Of a DNA stretch of 64,000 nucleotides, positions 12,234-23,797 are shown one piece after another. The position numbers and the translations under genes are program-made. The stretch comes from Ptychodera flava (Eukaryota > Hemichordata > Enteropneusta > Ptychoderidae): contig NC_091931.1 of the NCBI RefSeq assembly GCF_041260155.1, positions 47,005,433-47,069,432 on the forward strand, given 5' to 3'. Position 1 is the first letter of the stretch. Each line of letters starts with the position of its first letter. Below the pieces are notes generated by a model. That model had not been told where the DNA came from. It made no database searches and saw only the letters and a program-made list of their open reading frames with translations.

Positions 12234-14118
12234 GCTCACGTGTTTAATTATATATTGCAGTTATGTGTAAATTTGAACCTTTGTCACATGTTTGCAACTT
12301 CATTGAAAGTGTTATGATCAACATAATGAATAATATTCACCACAGATTAATTCTAAATCCAAGTATATATCCCCAATCAGGAAAGTTCATTAAAATATGC
12401 AAATAAGGAATTGACTGAAATGTTCTCATTAAATATGCAAATTAGGAATTGGCTGAAGTAAAAATGCTCAATGACTTTAAATAATATTGTATCATAGTAT
12501 CTTCAATGTACAAAGCAATTCGTCAACTTTGGTCTAGTCAAGACAGATAAATATCCTTAATTAGGAAAGTTCATTAAATTTGCAAATAAGGAATTGGCTA
12601 AAGTAAAAATGCTTAATGACTTTCAATGTTGTATCATAGTATCTTTAATGTACATAGCAAGTTTCATCAAATTTGGTCTAGTCAATAAAGATAAATATCC
12701 CTAATTAGAAAAGTTCATTAAATATGTAAATTAGGAATTGGCTTAAGTAAAAAAGTTTAATGACTTTCAATAATGTTGTTTTATAGTATCTTCAATAGAT
12801 GTAGAAGATTCATTAACTTCGGTCGAGTCAATTCAGATATATATCCCTAATTAGTGAAGTTCATTAAATATGTAAATAAGGAATTGACTGAAGTAAAACT
12901 GCTTAATGATTTTCAATAATGTTATACCATAGTATCTTCAATGTACATAGCAAGTTTCATCAACTTTGGTCAAGTCAATTCAGATATATATATCTAATTA
13001 GGAAAGTTTATTAAATATGCAAATAAGGAGTTGGCTGAAGTAAACATCTTTAATGACTTTCAACAATGTTATATCTTAATGTACATAGCAAAATTCATCA
13101 TATTTGGTCAAGTCAATTCAAATAAATATCCCTAAATTCAAAAGTTCATTAAATATGCAAATTAAGAGTTTGATGAAGTAAAAATGCTTTAATGACTTTC
13201 AATAATGTTAAATCATAGTATCTTCAATATACATACCAAGTTTTGTCAATTTTGATCAAGTCAAATTCGCATTAGCAATCATGATCTAGCAATTGAAAAA
13301 GGGAGACACACTGTTCCAAAAACCCCAATTACTGAAAGATACTGCAATCAGTGTAACACCAACAGTATTGAAGATGAAAAACACTTTTTATTAGTCTGTC
13401 AGAAATACAAAGTCCAAAGAAAGTACTTTTTCAGTAAAATCAATTTCCCAAACGACGATACTGAAAATCAGCTTATTTCTCTACTAACAAAACAAGAGTT
13501 ATCTTTTAATGAACAACTTGCAGATTATATTTTTACTTGATATAAAAAAAGAAATACCTAGTTATATTTATTATAGCTACTATTATTAAACTGTAATACA
13601 TTATCTTTATTGAAGAAAATTTGAACTTATTTTTGTATCACACTTTTATTGCCACAAATGTGATGTAAATTCTATATTTACAAGCAAGCAATAAAAATAT
13701 TATTATTAATATTAATCAGATATATATGCCAAATTAGGAGAGTTCATTAAATATGAAAATTATCCATTACCTTTTATGTCACCCCTTAATATCTTTCACA
13801 GCTGATATATCTTGGTGTGATCAACATTTGTAGCAAATCTCATCAAATTGCGTGCAGTCGTTGTCAATATATATCTGTTTTTTCTAAAATCATTAATTAT
13901 GCAAATGAGCAAAAAGTAAGCAAGCCACACCCACCAAAAACTAATCAGTTCTTGCCATTTGCAAACTGAATCTATGTACCAGATTTGATTCTGATCTGAT
14001 GAGCCGTTTTTGAGATATCGAGCACACAGACAGACGGACAGACGGACAGACAGACACACAGACACACAGACAGACAGACATCGCTGCGACATATGCTCAC
14101 GTGTGTGAACACGTGAGC
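12234..14118 (+). mobile_element. Helentron/pearl-like element with ~145-bp tandem core
   Basis: It starts with GCTCACGTGT (12234). The core is about six diverged tandem units of roughly 145 bp (12360-13265), each with a TTCATTAAATATGCAAAT-like word and a TTTCATCAACTTTGGTC-like word. A LINE 3' end interrupts it at 13268-13715. It then has a TTTTTGAGATATCGAGCACA motif, an (ACAG/ACGG)n tract at about 14025-14080, and the closing hairpin GCTCACGTGT-GTGA-ACACGTGAGC at 14095-14118. The last arm is complementary to the left end. It ends only about 80 bp upstream of the FAAP20-like start codon. Confidence 0.65.
13268..13715 (+). mobile_element. LINE 3' end, second copy of the same family
   Basis: It is the same sequence as 11291-11985 but on the plus strand. 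It starts within the codons for the CNQCNTNSIED zinc knuckle region, passes LADYIFT and a stop, and ends in an ATT-rich tail near 13710. It interrupts a tandem core unit of the surrounding Helentron-like element, so it is the younger insertion. It is strongly 5' truncated. Confidence 0.7.
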
Positions 14119-14196
14119 AAAAAAGTGGTAATGGTCCTCTAACTCAAGGTCGACGGAAAGATTTCCACGATTTGGCACAAGAGGGCGCTGTTCAAA

Positions 14197-17100
14197 ATGG
14201 AGGGTTCAAAGAGGAGAAAACTAAGTCTGAAGCGCTCAAGGTAATATTATGAATCAGCACTGTAAAAAATCTTATTGTGATGCTGTCGAAGGTCCCTGGT
14301 AATGTGAATCAATGAGGTAACCTCCATGATATGATAATATCGGAATTACCTGTTCCTTAATTCAACTCTACTACCGTATGTATAGTGCTGTGCCATAACC
14401 TCTGCAAGCAGACAGGTGTACAGCAAAGGCAAGGAGCAGGAGGTACTATGCTAATAGCTCGTCTACCCGTTTACTCTGAAAAAGTTGTGATCACAGGGGT
14501 GACTAGGAAACAAAGTATGTCACTGCATATGTTTTCACCAAATTGAAAAAGAAAACTGATGCTTTTCTATGTTACCATAAAACAGATTTTAGAATAGACT
14601 CATCACAACAACCAACTTCATTTCAACATTTTTACATTGAAATCCTTGGGTCATCTCATCAGGTTGGCCAATATCGTGGATTTTTTTTTACCTGGAATAG
14701 AAATATCGATTCAGTAGTAATTCTTGAAAAGCACCAATAACCAACACATTGGCATCAAATCGGCTATCCCTTAGAAGACGTACTGGTATATACATATCTC
14801 GGTAGCGGTAAAGGCTAGAGCGTCAGTTATAAACTTCAATAAAACTATTAAAATATAAAAGAGTCAACATTCATTGTGGAATAAAAAAAAAACTAGACAT
14901 TTGGGGTCATAGGCATTGCAGAGTTATAGCCCGTTGAAACTTCTGAAAAACTGACTAAATAAGAGGAAGTTGGGGAGTCCTTAGCGTATTAACTATGGTA
15001 GAGGTCCCCTAGCTTTTAAAAAAATGTTGAAAAGGGAAAGTCACTTTTTACTGTTTTTCAGGAAAGTTTGACAAGGCAGTGCTAGCATTCAGAATGCGTG
15101 ACTGCTATTGTAAATGCATTTTAGATTCTTTGAGTGTCAAAGAGGTGTCAAAAGTGAGATTAACCAAAAAGACTGCTCTGTTACTTCAAATGAGGGATGC
15201 GAATATGGCTTGTTTTCAACATTTTTGACAGAATAACAGTTTTCCTACATAATTTTATGCCAATTTAATCCAACCTTTGAAATGAGATATGGACATGGAA
15301 TTTTTACAGCCTATCAACAAGGTTATAGATAAGATTTGTACGGCACAATTTCCTGTATTTGAAGTACTTTTTGAAAAATCACATTTTGAAATTTGAAGGA
15401 ATTTTTAATAATTTTTTGATATGTAAACCCATGTAAAATCATAAAAACAAATTTATTTACAAATCCTGCCGTACAAATCTTACAATTAATAGTATCGACA
15501 TATTTATAACTAATTTGGTAATATTAATACTATCCAATTATTATTAAATTCAAATATGTAAAAAAATATGAAAAATTAAATTTTAATATTGACAGGTGTC
15601 ATATTTCAAAACCATGGCTGCAAATATACAATTTTTATATTCTTTTGAGAAAGTATTAAGTAAGGGAGTTATCCTGAAAATTTGAACTTAATATCTTGAT
15701 TCTAACACTTGAAACTTGACATTAACTCTGAGAAAAGAATTGGTGCAAAAATAGCCTTTACCGCTACCTTTTTACTAGAGTTATGTATAAATATCCGAGT
15801 AGCTGCATTTTGTTGATCTCACATGATGCACACTAGTTTCTATCTGAGTACCAAAGTTTTCCTGGCATATTGATATTTCTTTGGTTAGACAATTATTTTT
15901 ACAATTTATTTCACAGAGGTCAGACTTCATCGATCAAGACAGAAACAACAAAACCAGATGAGTTGATGACTAAAATTGATGAAATCGGAAATAAAAGAAG
16001 AGAGAGTGAGAACATTGGCGTGGCAGAAGTAGTGGAGTGGACTGACAAAGCAGATCAAAACAATGCAGATAAAAAACATGAAGTTACAAGTCAATCAACA
16101 GGTTTACGGCAACAGTTAATGGCACTGCAGAGAAACTCTCATGGATATTGGCAGGATCTACCATTACCAAATGCGGATTTATCAGATAAGGTATGATGCT
16201 GCAAACGGTTTATCTTTGCAGATAGCTGTCATTTGAAAGCCTCGTGATAGTTGCTGCACATTGCTTCAACTTTCTGCATATTGTTTGTCATGACATATTC
16301 AGTCAATTAAAGCAACCTACAAAGTTCAGGGTGAGGACCAAAGTTCAGATTGGACATTATAATATTGATAGGATGGAGATTACAAAGAATGATACAAAAT
16401 GGATTTTGGTTTGGAGAGTGAGAGATCATTGTCCTGCATGTAGTACACTGGGACTCTCAGTGTTGGGACAATACTCAGTGTGGCATTGATTTGTACTGAC
16501 ACTCTGTGTTATTGTGCAAATGAAATAAATATTTGTACTCAACATTTTTTAACAAATGCTAATTTGTCATTTCCTTTCCGTTAGCATTTGTATTGATATA
16601 TCACTTTGGCGTCATGTAGTATAAAACAGGAACTATAGGGCAGACAGACTATGTTCTATTTTCCTGGTAATTGTTATTATGGACAGCAAATTCATAAAAA
16701 TATGTGTTTACATGTATTAGTTCCACTCAATATGATAATATGAAAGTGTAACTGTGAGAATAAAACTATATTTATAAAAAAATTTCCTTCGATATTTGAT
16801 GTGGATAATCATTAAATACCAACTATGTTTTTAAAAGAAGAGCAATTGCTGTCTTTGGTGTTTTTCTATGATAAAATAGTTTCCTGAAGTGTTGAAGGTA
16901 CATGAGAAAAATAATCCCACACACCAATGGTCTGAGATGGAAAAATTCTCATTTGGGAATTTCTATTTTATGTCAATACCTACCTTCAGCTCATTTTCCC
17001 AACTTTATAGTGAGACTTTTCTTCTTGGCCAATTGAGTAGCTGGATTCTATCATTTCAACTTCGGTGAAGAAGTAACCAGAAAAAAAACAGACTTTTGCT

Positions 17101-20100
17101 TGAGAAATCTGTGTGGCAAACAAGCCAGAGTAAAATGGCGAAGATAATCTTTACTACAAGAAAGCTACCTACAAGTGCATTTTCTGATATCAGTGATGTA
17201 GACGTTGCAATGCAAGTTAACTCTGTGTTTGTATTTGATACTCCTTTGTGAAGCATTCTGAACTAAATTTATGAGGAATTATAATGATAGGATTTACCCA
17301 TTTAAAGTAAATTATTCTGAAATTTAAGAACTTACAAATGCTAAATTTAAATTCAAAATTTGATACACTATTGTGCTACATTTTGCTTTCTGATGATTTA
17401 ATTTTGAAAATAATGAATCCTTAGAATTATTTGAAATCATGAATTTCATGATGTCAAGTTTGTTACAACAAAGAAGGCAGTATGGTGAAATTGTTCAAGG
17501 TTGTTATTTGTAGGCCTCCCATTTAAAATGTTCATAATACATTGTCATTCATTGGTTGTGAGGTGCCCCCATTGAAATGTTCGAAGTACAGTGTCATTCA
17601 TTGGTTGTGAGGTGCCCGATTTGATGTGTTCATAATACGTTGTCATTCATTGGTTGTGAGACACCCCGATTTGAATTATTCGTAAGACAGTGTCATTCAT
17701 TGGTTGTATTTTGGTCTACATGGAATTATGAAAAATGTTGATCACTTGTATCTGTGTTTCCTCTGGCTTCTAAAATTTTTTAGTAAATTTACGAATTTGG
17801 TATTAAAACTTTTCGTAAATTTTGAAATTCATAAGTAAAGTTAACCCTTCCAATATGGAATATCATTCAATCAAATTCAAATTAAGTACAACATGTGCTT
17901 AGACAGAACTATTTTGAGGTTTGGGGCCTTGAGCTCTCACTCAACCAGCTGCTTTGCTTCCTTGCATTTGTATATTTACGAATCAACAATGAAAAAAATT
18001 AGTAAATCATCTAAAAAATTAGTAATTTTACGAATTTGAGAGTGGCAGAGGAAATACAGTTGTATGGTATTTCTGCCCAGTGATATCAAGAGACATGATT
18101 CAAGGTACACTTACAATTTGATGGCTTTCAGGCTTTTTAAGTTGTTGCTCAAAATTTATTGAATGATATTTTGTGAGTGATTTTCTTGATTGTTCCGTCA
18201 TGTCACTGAAGTGTCCACTCAAAAGATACCAATCTCTTTGAAAAATAGAATGTGCTTTCAAAACAAATATTTTTCCAACTAGTTTTTATAATTTTTTTGT
18301 GCTGTAGCATTATTTCAATCACTCTGAATGTACAAATAAAATGATGGAAAAAACATCGTCTTTTAGCTGTTGTGGCAAGTTTATTTTCTGTGTTATGTCC
18401 CATTTTTGCTCCGCTGTCAGAGACGCGGAGCTTATCCGATAGGCTGATTGTCCGTCGTCGTCCGTCCGTCCGTCCGTCAACAATGGTCTTCTTCTCTGAA
18501 ACCGCAAGTCAGATTTCTTTGAAATTTGGTATGGAGGTTCATAGGAGTGACCTCACTCAAGTTTGTTCAAATTGTGGTGAAATTTGCATAATTGTATTTT
18601 GGGGGCAATTTTTCCTGTTTGTGGTCAAGAAATCTTCTTCTCTGAAAGCGCAAGTCAGATTAATTTGAAACTTGGTATAGAGGTTCCTAGAGGTAACCTC
18701 AGTCAAGTTTGTTCAAATTGTGGTGAAATTTGCATAATTGTATTTTTGGGGCAATTTTTCCTGTTTTTGGTAAAAAAATCATCTTCTCTGAAAGCGCATG
18801 TCGGATTGATTTAAAACTTGGTATTGAGGTTCCTAGGGGTGATCTCCATCAGATTTGTTCAAATTGTGGTGAAATTTGCAGAATTTTTTTTAGGCAAATT
18901 TTGCTGTTTTTTGGTCAAAAAATTATAGTTTCTAAATTTCTTATATAGGCCTAAATGCTTTCAGTTTTATTATATGCAGCTTTCTATTTGACCTTAATTT
19001 TGTTCATTGAAATTATGGTAACATTTATATTGTATGAATTTTCGTGCACATATTGCTGTAAATCATTTTTCACCATTCTTCGCTTCTATGTCAACAACAA
19101 ACCTAATACGCTGATAATTACTGCCAAATTTACATATTTACTACGTTTTGCTATTATTACAATAATTTAAACAAAATCATTTTTGCCCAGTTCAAGTTCA
19201 ATATCTCAAACACTTTGTCATTTTTCCCTCATTGTCATCCACTTAACTATCACAGCGGAGCTATATCGGCCGCTAGGTCCCTTTTTTGTTTATTCTTTTT
19301 ATATGGGATGCAACAAACTGTATTTTTAATACTTATTGAGCTTTTATCCTGAATTAAAGTTATTATTATTATTATTATAATGTGAATGCTCCTTTACAAA
19401 TATTTCATCATCTGACAGTTTTGAAATAACTATACTTGATAACCTGTTACTGTTTCAGACTTCAGATGCACATCAAGTTGATGAACCAAAATTTGTGATT
19501 GGTGAGAAGCGTTTAGAATGGATTCCTTTCTCCAAGGCATGCACAAAATGCTTGACAAGGAAAAGACCTTCATGGGACCCATGGGAAAACTGGAGTACCA
19601 CCATGGAACAAGGTAATGAAGATGAACAGGGTAACAGACAAAATAGAGTACAGACATTGTCTGGAAACAAAGTCATTGGTCGATTTAGTAAAAGTGGACA
19701 GTCATCAGTGAATGAAAAGATAAATAATTTGGTTGACACTCCTGGAAAATTAGTGACTTTGCAAAAGAAACATTTTGTAAAACAGGAAAGTGAATATTCT
19801 AAAATTGGAGATGTTCCACTTCATGAAGACAAACCATCTGAGAAATTTGATGAAACGGCAGATGTTATAATCCTGGATGAAGAGGAAGAAATTGACATCA
19901 AAACACCAACCACCAGCAATGTCCATGATAAAGACAGAACTGTTCAAGGTCCATGATAAAGACAGAACTGTTGAAGGTCTCAAAGACAGAACTGTTGAAG
20001 GTCTCATCAAAAGTGAAGCAAACAATAAAAAACCTCTATTTAAACAGAGAAAAAGTACTCATAAAAAGAATATGAAAGGACTTATGAGTGGTAAGCCAGG

Positions 20101-21823
20101 ACCCATGTCAAAGTTCATGGTTGGTGGAATTACCAGTAGATCAATGAAAGATAGTGCAGCCAGTCAGGAAAGAAATGTGAAAAGTAATTCCAGCAATGAA
20201 ACAAGATTACAGAACTGTCCATTATGTACTGTACAGTTTGCATCAGAGTGAGTATCATCAGCATTTGTCCATGTTATGCTGTGACTGTTGATGCATTTAT
20301 CATTATTTTCCTTCTCTTTGTAAAATATATCTTGTTCTGCTGTTAAAATCATTTCATAGAGGCCTACGGTTCAACTTGCCAGTGCAGCCTATATTAGTTA
20401 ATGTTAATGTTTTACTAGTACTACTATTATTTATTTAAACTTTAAAATTATTATCAAATAAAATTACTTCATTTATCAATTAAAAATCACAAACATTGAA
20501 ATTAACTAACTCCAGTACTGATATACAGGTCATCAGATGATTTAGTTAGTAGTAGATTGTCAGATGATGATTTAGTTAGTAGTAGATTGTCAGATGATGA
20601 TTTAGCTAGTAGTAGATTGACAGATGATGATTTAGTTAGTAGTAGATTGTCAGATGATGATTTAGTTAGTAGTAGATTGACAGATGATGATTTAGTTAGT
20701 AGTAGATTGTCAGATGATGATTTAGTTAGTAGTAGATTGTCAGATGATGATTTAGTTAGTAGTAGATTGTCAGATGATGATTTAGTTAGTAGTAGATTGT
20801 CAGATGATGATTTAGTTAGTAGTAGATTGTCAGATGATTATTTAGTTAGAAGTAGATTGACAGATGATGATTTAGTTAGTAGTAGATTGACAGATGATGA
20901 TTTAGTTAGTAGTAGATTGTCAGATCAGTGTAGCATTAGATGATGATTTAGTTAGTAGTAGATTGTCAGATGATGATTTAGTTAGTAGTAGATTGTCAGA
21001 TGATGATTTAGTTAGTAGTAGATTGTCAGATGATGATTTAGTTAGTAGTAGATTGTCAGATGATGATTTAGTTAGTAGTAGATTGTCAGATGATGATTTA
21101 GTTAGAAGTAGATTGACAGATGATGGTTTAGTTAGTAGTAGATTGTCAGATGATGATTTAGTTAGTAGTAGATTGTCAGATGATGATTTAGTTAGTAGTA
21201 GATTGTCAGATGATGATTTAGTTAGTAGTAGATTGTCAGATGATGATTAGTTAGTAGTAGATTGTCAGATGATGATTTAGTTAGTAGTAGATTGTCAGAT
21301 GATGATTTAGTTAGTAGTAGATTGTCAGATCAGTGTAGCATTAGATGATGATTTAGTTAGTAGTAGATTGTTAGATGATGATTTAGTTAGTAGTAGATTG
21401 TCAGATGATGATTTAGTTAGTAGTAGATTGTCAGATGATGATTTAGTTAGTAGTAGATTGTCAGATGATGATTTAGTTAGTAGTAGATTGACAGATGATG
21501 ATTTAGTTAGTAGTAGATTGTCAGATGATGATTTAGTTAGTAGTAGATTGACAGATGATGATTTAGTTAGTAGTAGATTGTCAGATGATGATTTAGTTAG
21601 TAGTAGATTGACAGATGATGATTTAGTTAGTAGTAGATTGTCAGATGATGATTTAGTTAGTAGTAGATTGTCAGATCGGTGTAGCATTAGATGTTGAAGG
21701 TATCATGTTATGGTATCTTGCAGTGACAGAATTTTTCCCTCTTTTTTCAGGATGTCTCAGTTGGACATTGATGCACACATCGCTGCGTGTCTGTCATCTA
21801 CAAATGTTGATGTCCTTTGGTGA
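14197..21823 (+). CDS. FAAP20: FAAP20-like Fanconi anaemia core-complex protein, frame broken by a 28-bp duplication
   Basis: Exons: 14197-14240, 15917-16190, 19459-20247, 21751-21823. The start MEGSKRRKLSLKRSR resembles the basic N terminus of human FAAP20. Exon 3 has FVIGEKRLEWIPFSKA, like the human region with VGPKTFSWTPF. The C terminus is a UBZ zinc finger: CPLC ending exon 3, then QLDIDAHIAACL in exon 4, finishing DVLW. The final tryptophan matches the ubiquitin-contacting last residue of human FAAP20. Family role: it stabilises FANCA and recruits the core complex to ubiquitin at crosslink damage. Exon 3 carries a 28-bp tandem duplication (19921-19976) that shifts the frame; without one copy all phases join into 383 residues, about twice the human length, with a charged, probably disordered middle. 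Orthology is inferred from the two ends and the middle motif. Confidence 0.75.
14801..15768. mobile_element. Non-autonomous DNA transposon with 17-bp perfect inverted ends
   Basis: The left end GGTAGCGGTAAAGGCTA (14801) has its exact complement at 15752-15768. The 968-bp interior is AT-rich with no coding frame. I cannot see a target duplication, so the superfamily is open. It lies in intron 1 of the FAAP20-like gene, ending about 150 bp before exon 2. Confidence 0.6.
17510..17710 (+). repeat. 49-bp tandem repeat, four copies
   Basis: The word GTCATTCATTGGTTGTGAG recurs at 17544, 17593, 17642 and 17692 (the last copy ends GTAT), a period of 49-50 bp. The intervening sequence is diverged. It lies in intron 2 of the FAAP20-like gene. 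Confidence 0.75.
18408..19261 (-). mobile_element. Helentron/pearl-like element, reversed, with 146-bp tandem core
   Basis: Read on the minus strand, it starts GCTCCGCTG (19261-19253), passes three 146-bp core units (about 18930-18485), a CGGA-type microsatellite (18479-18450), and closes with the hairpin GCTCCGC..GACA..GCGGAGC at 18431-18408. The 146-bp period is exact between the first units. The plan is the same as in 3432-5457, 12234-14118 and 46613-48226, but the sequences of ends and core differ, so it is a separate family. It lies in intron 2 of the FAAP20-like gene. Confidence 0.65.
19921..20000 (+). repeat. 28-bp tandem duplication in FAAP20 exon 3
   Basis: Two 28-bp copies (19921-19948 and 19949-19976) differ by a single base. 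A related 24-bp unit follows (19977-20000). The 28-bp copy is not a multiple of three. The exon is 789 bp, whereas 761 bp would keep the phase needed to join exon 4. The first frame stops just after the first copy; the second frame carries on to the zinc finger. Confidence 0.85.
20529..21690 (+). repeat. 30-bp minisatellite inside the intron that splits the UBZ finger
   Basis: About 38 near-identical 30-bp units, each containing GATGATTTAGTTAGTAGTAG, fill most of FAAP20 intron 3. Variant blocks with CAGTGTAGCATTAGATG occur at about 20924, 21331 and 21676, which suggests higher-order amplification. Since 30 is a multiple of three, units stay open in several frames: (SDDDLVSSRL)n on the plus strand and SSSDNLLLTK-type repeats on the minus strand. 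These open frames are a property of the repeat and are not evidence of a gene. Confidence 0.9.
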
Positions 21824-22246
21824 TGAGTCAAGTATTGTTCCTTCTGTTCACAGTTGAAATGTTGGTGATATGATCCATACCAGAATCAAGGAATACATAT
21901 CACAGCAAGAGACTTCTGTCTGGAAATCATTTGCATAATTACTGTACTTCTTGTCACCACTTTGTTTTGAAATGTTGAAAACACTTCAAGACAATCTGTC
22001 AAGACAATCTGTAGTGCCTTAATGCAACATTTTATAAAGTGCTTGTAGTGCACACATACCTTACAGTTTGAAACTTGTACATTGGCTTTCCAGTCTTCCA
22101 AGATGGAGTATTTATGTGTATAAAAAAGTGTCTACTGTGAGGAATGAGTGTTATTGTTTGAAATACCACAATGAATTTCAATATTACATATTTTCAGTGC
22201 TTGACCTAGATATTGTACAGGCCACATGCTGACTTTCACCATGTTC

Positions 22247-22252
22247 AATAAA
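22247..22252 (+). terminator. Poly(A) signal, probable 3' end of the FAAP20-like transcript
   Basis: AATAAA lies 424 bp after the stop codon, followed by a T-rich stretch. It is the first canonical signal downstream of the gene on this strand that I noticed. Confidence 0.5.
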
Positions 22253-22259
22253 ATAGAAT

Positions 22260-23190
22260 ATGTATTTATTATGTCATTTCACTAAATACTGAAGAGCAAA
22301 TTGCAGTGACATTGATGACGATGATTATAACAGTCAATTTACAGGAAAACTCCGCACACATTAAATACTATTACACTGAAACACATGAGCATTATAGTTC
22401 CTGGCCTAACCATAAGTACTGCTTTGTCCATGACTTGGCTCACACATTTCTGCTTCTTGAACACCTCTACGGTGTGTCCCCTGGAAAGCATCCATTCTTT
22501 GGGCCTTTACATGATGTCTTGGCCTACCAATAAATACTGCTTTGCCCATACTTTCATTCTTCCAGGCCTTCTCATTCCACCACTTGGTTCTCCTCCCAAA
22601 TCTTTCCCAACCCTTTAATACTTGGCATAGAAATACTATTCTTGGGCCCTGCAATGTTCCAGCCTCTTTGCTCATCTAGTCCACTACTTTGTTTGCCCTT
22701 CTTGAGCTACCCACCTTCACAAATTCACAAATCCATTTGTATTGCTAAATCTGCAAAACCTTGACAATTTTTCCTTGCAGGTTTTGTCCATGTCACCGTA
22801 CCTACCCACCATGGTCTACTAGTAGATCTTTAAATACATGATACTCCTTTATTTTTTGAGTTGGATAAGCCAATATGTCGGTTGGTCAGCAGATTTCTGT
22901 AACATTCAGGAATACTTGTGTGATTCCAGAGCTGTTCCTGACCTGCAGACATTTTCGGATTTTCCATCAAAACACACAGTGATTAAAAATGTATTTATTT
23001 CAAGGTCACTTTGTTTAATAATTGGTAAATAACTTCTTTGGAAAAATGCGGTGCCATAATAACTTAAATGAAGTCAAGTAATTTTTACACTTTGCATCAG
23101 CCATGTCAATTGACCATGAAATGATGCAGTATAGTTCAAACTTGAAAATCATAACCTTGGAATTACGTACCAGTATGGAAAGTTATTACA
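22260..23190. other. Intergenic stretch, nothing recognised
   Basis: It lies between the 3' end of the FAAP20-like gene and the long-inverted-repeat element. Short open frames are present but show no domain, splice logic or codon pattern that I can support. Confidence 0.4.
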
Positions 23191-23195
23191 TGTAT

Positions 23196-23761
23196 ATTAG
23201 ACGTATACCATTTAGGACATAAGTTTGTGTCCTAAACCCCAGCGTCGCTCACGTTGATTGGTAGGTCTTATGTCCCTATGTCCCATCTGCGTTCATTCAT
23301 TGGCTGCCTATATGTCCTCAAGTCTCATTAATATTTACTGTTCCGAATCCAGTTCATTCATTGGCCGCCTTATGTTCTTGTCCCTGCCTCACTTTCGAGT
23401 GTTACTTGTCTCGCTCTGCCATGTGCTCATCACTGTAATGTACAAATGTATCTGCGCGCTTAGCAAAGCAGTCCCAGACTCCAGGTGTTTCATTCATCAC
23501 TTTCAAACAATGACTGACTGCTGTGAAGCCGGCAATTATGATGGTTTCAAACACAACGTATCACCATGACACTCTTAGGTCAAATACGCACCTCTTTACG
23601 ATTTCTAAATGGTCATATAATCCTCCCCCCCCCCCCCCCCCCCCCCCGTCTTTGTTTGTCTCTGTGGTTACCGCAGCTCCTCTACGAAAGCACAGCACAA
23701 AAGAAAGTCGTATTACTGCATGACCTCTAAATACCAATTCTGTGCGTGTGTGCGCGCATGT

Positions 23762-23797
<36 letters not shown>

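Noticed and set aside
18372-18948. Three overlapping frames with a CSNCGEIC motif resembling a zinc knuckle
   Set aside because: The motif recurs because the 146-bp core unit repeats; each copy is short and the frame shifts from unit to unit.
20557-21697. Open frames of 95-128 codons on both strands made of 10-residue repeats
   Set aside because: A 30-bp tandem repeat without stop codons stays open by itself; no start context, splice support or unique sequence accompanies it.
23624-23647. Poly-C run as a possible regulatory feature
   Set aside because: A simple homopolymer inside a transposon-like element; its length is also unreliable in assemblies.
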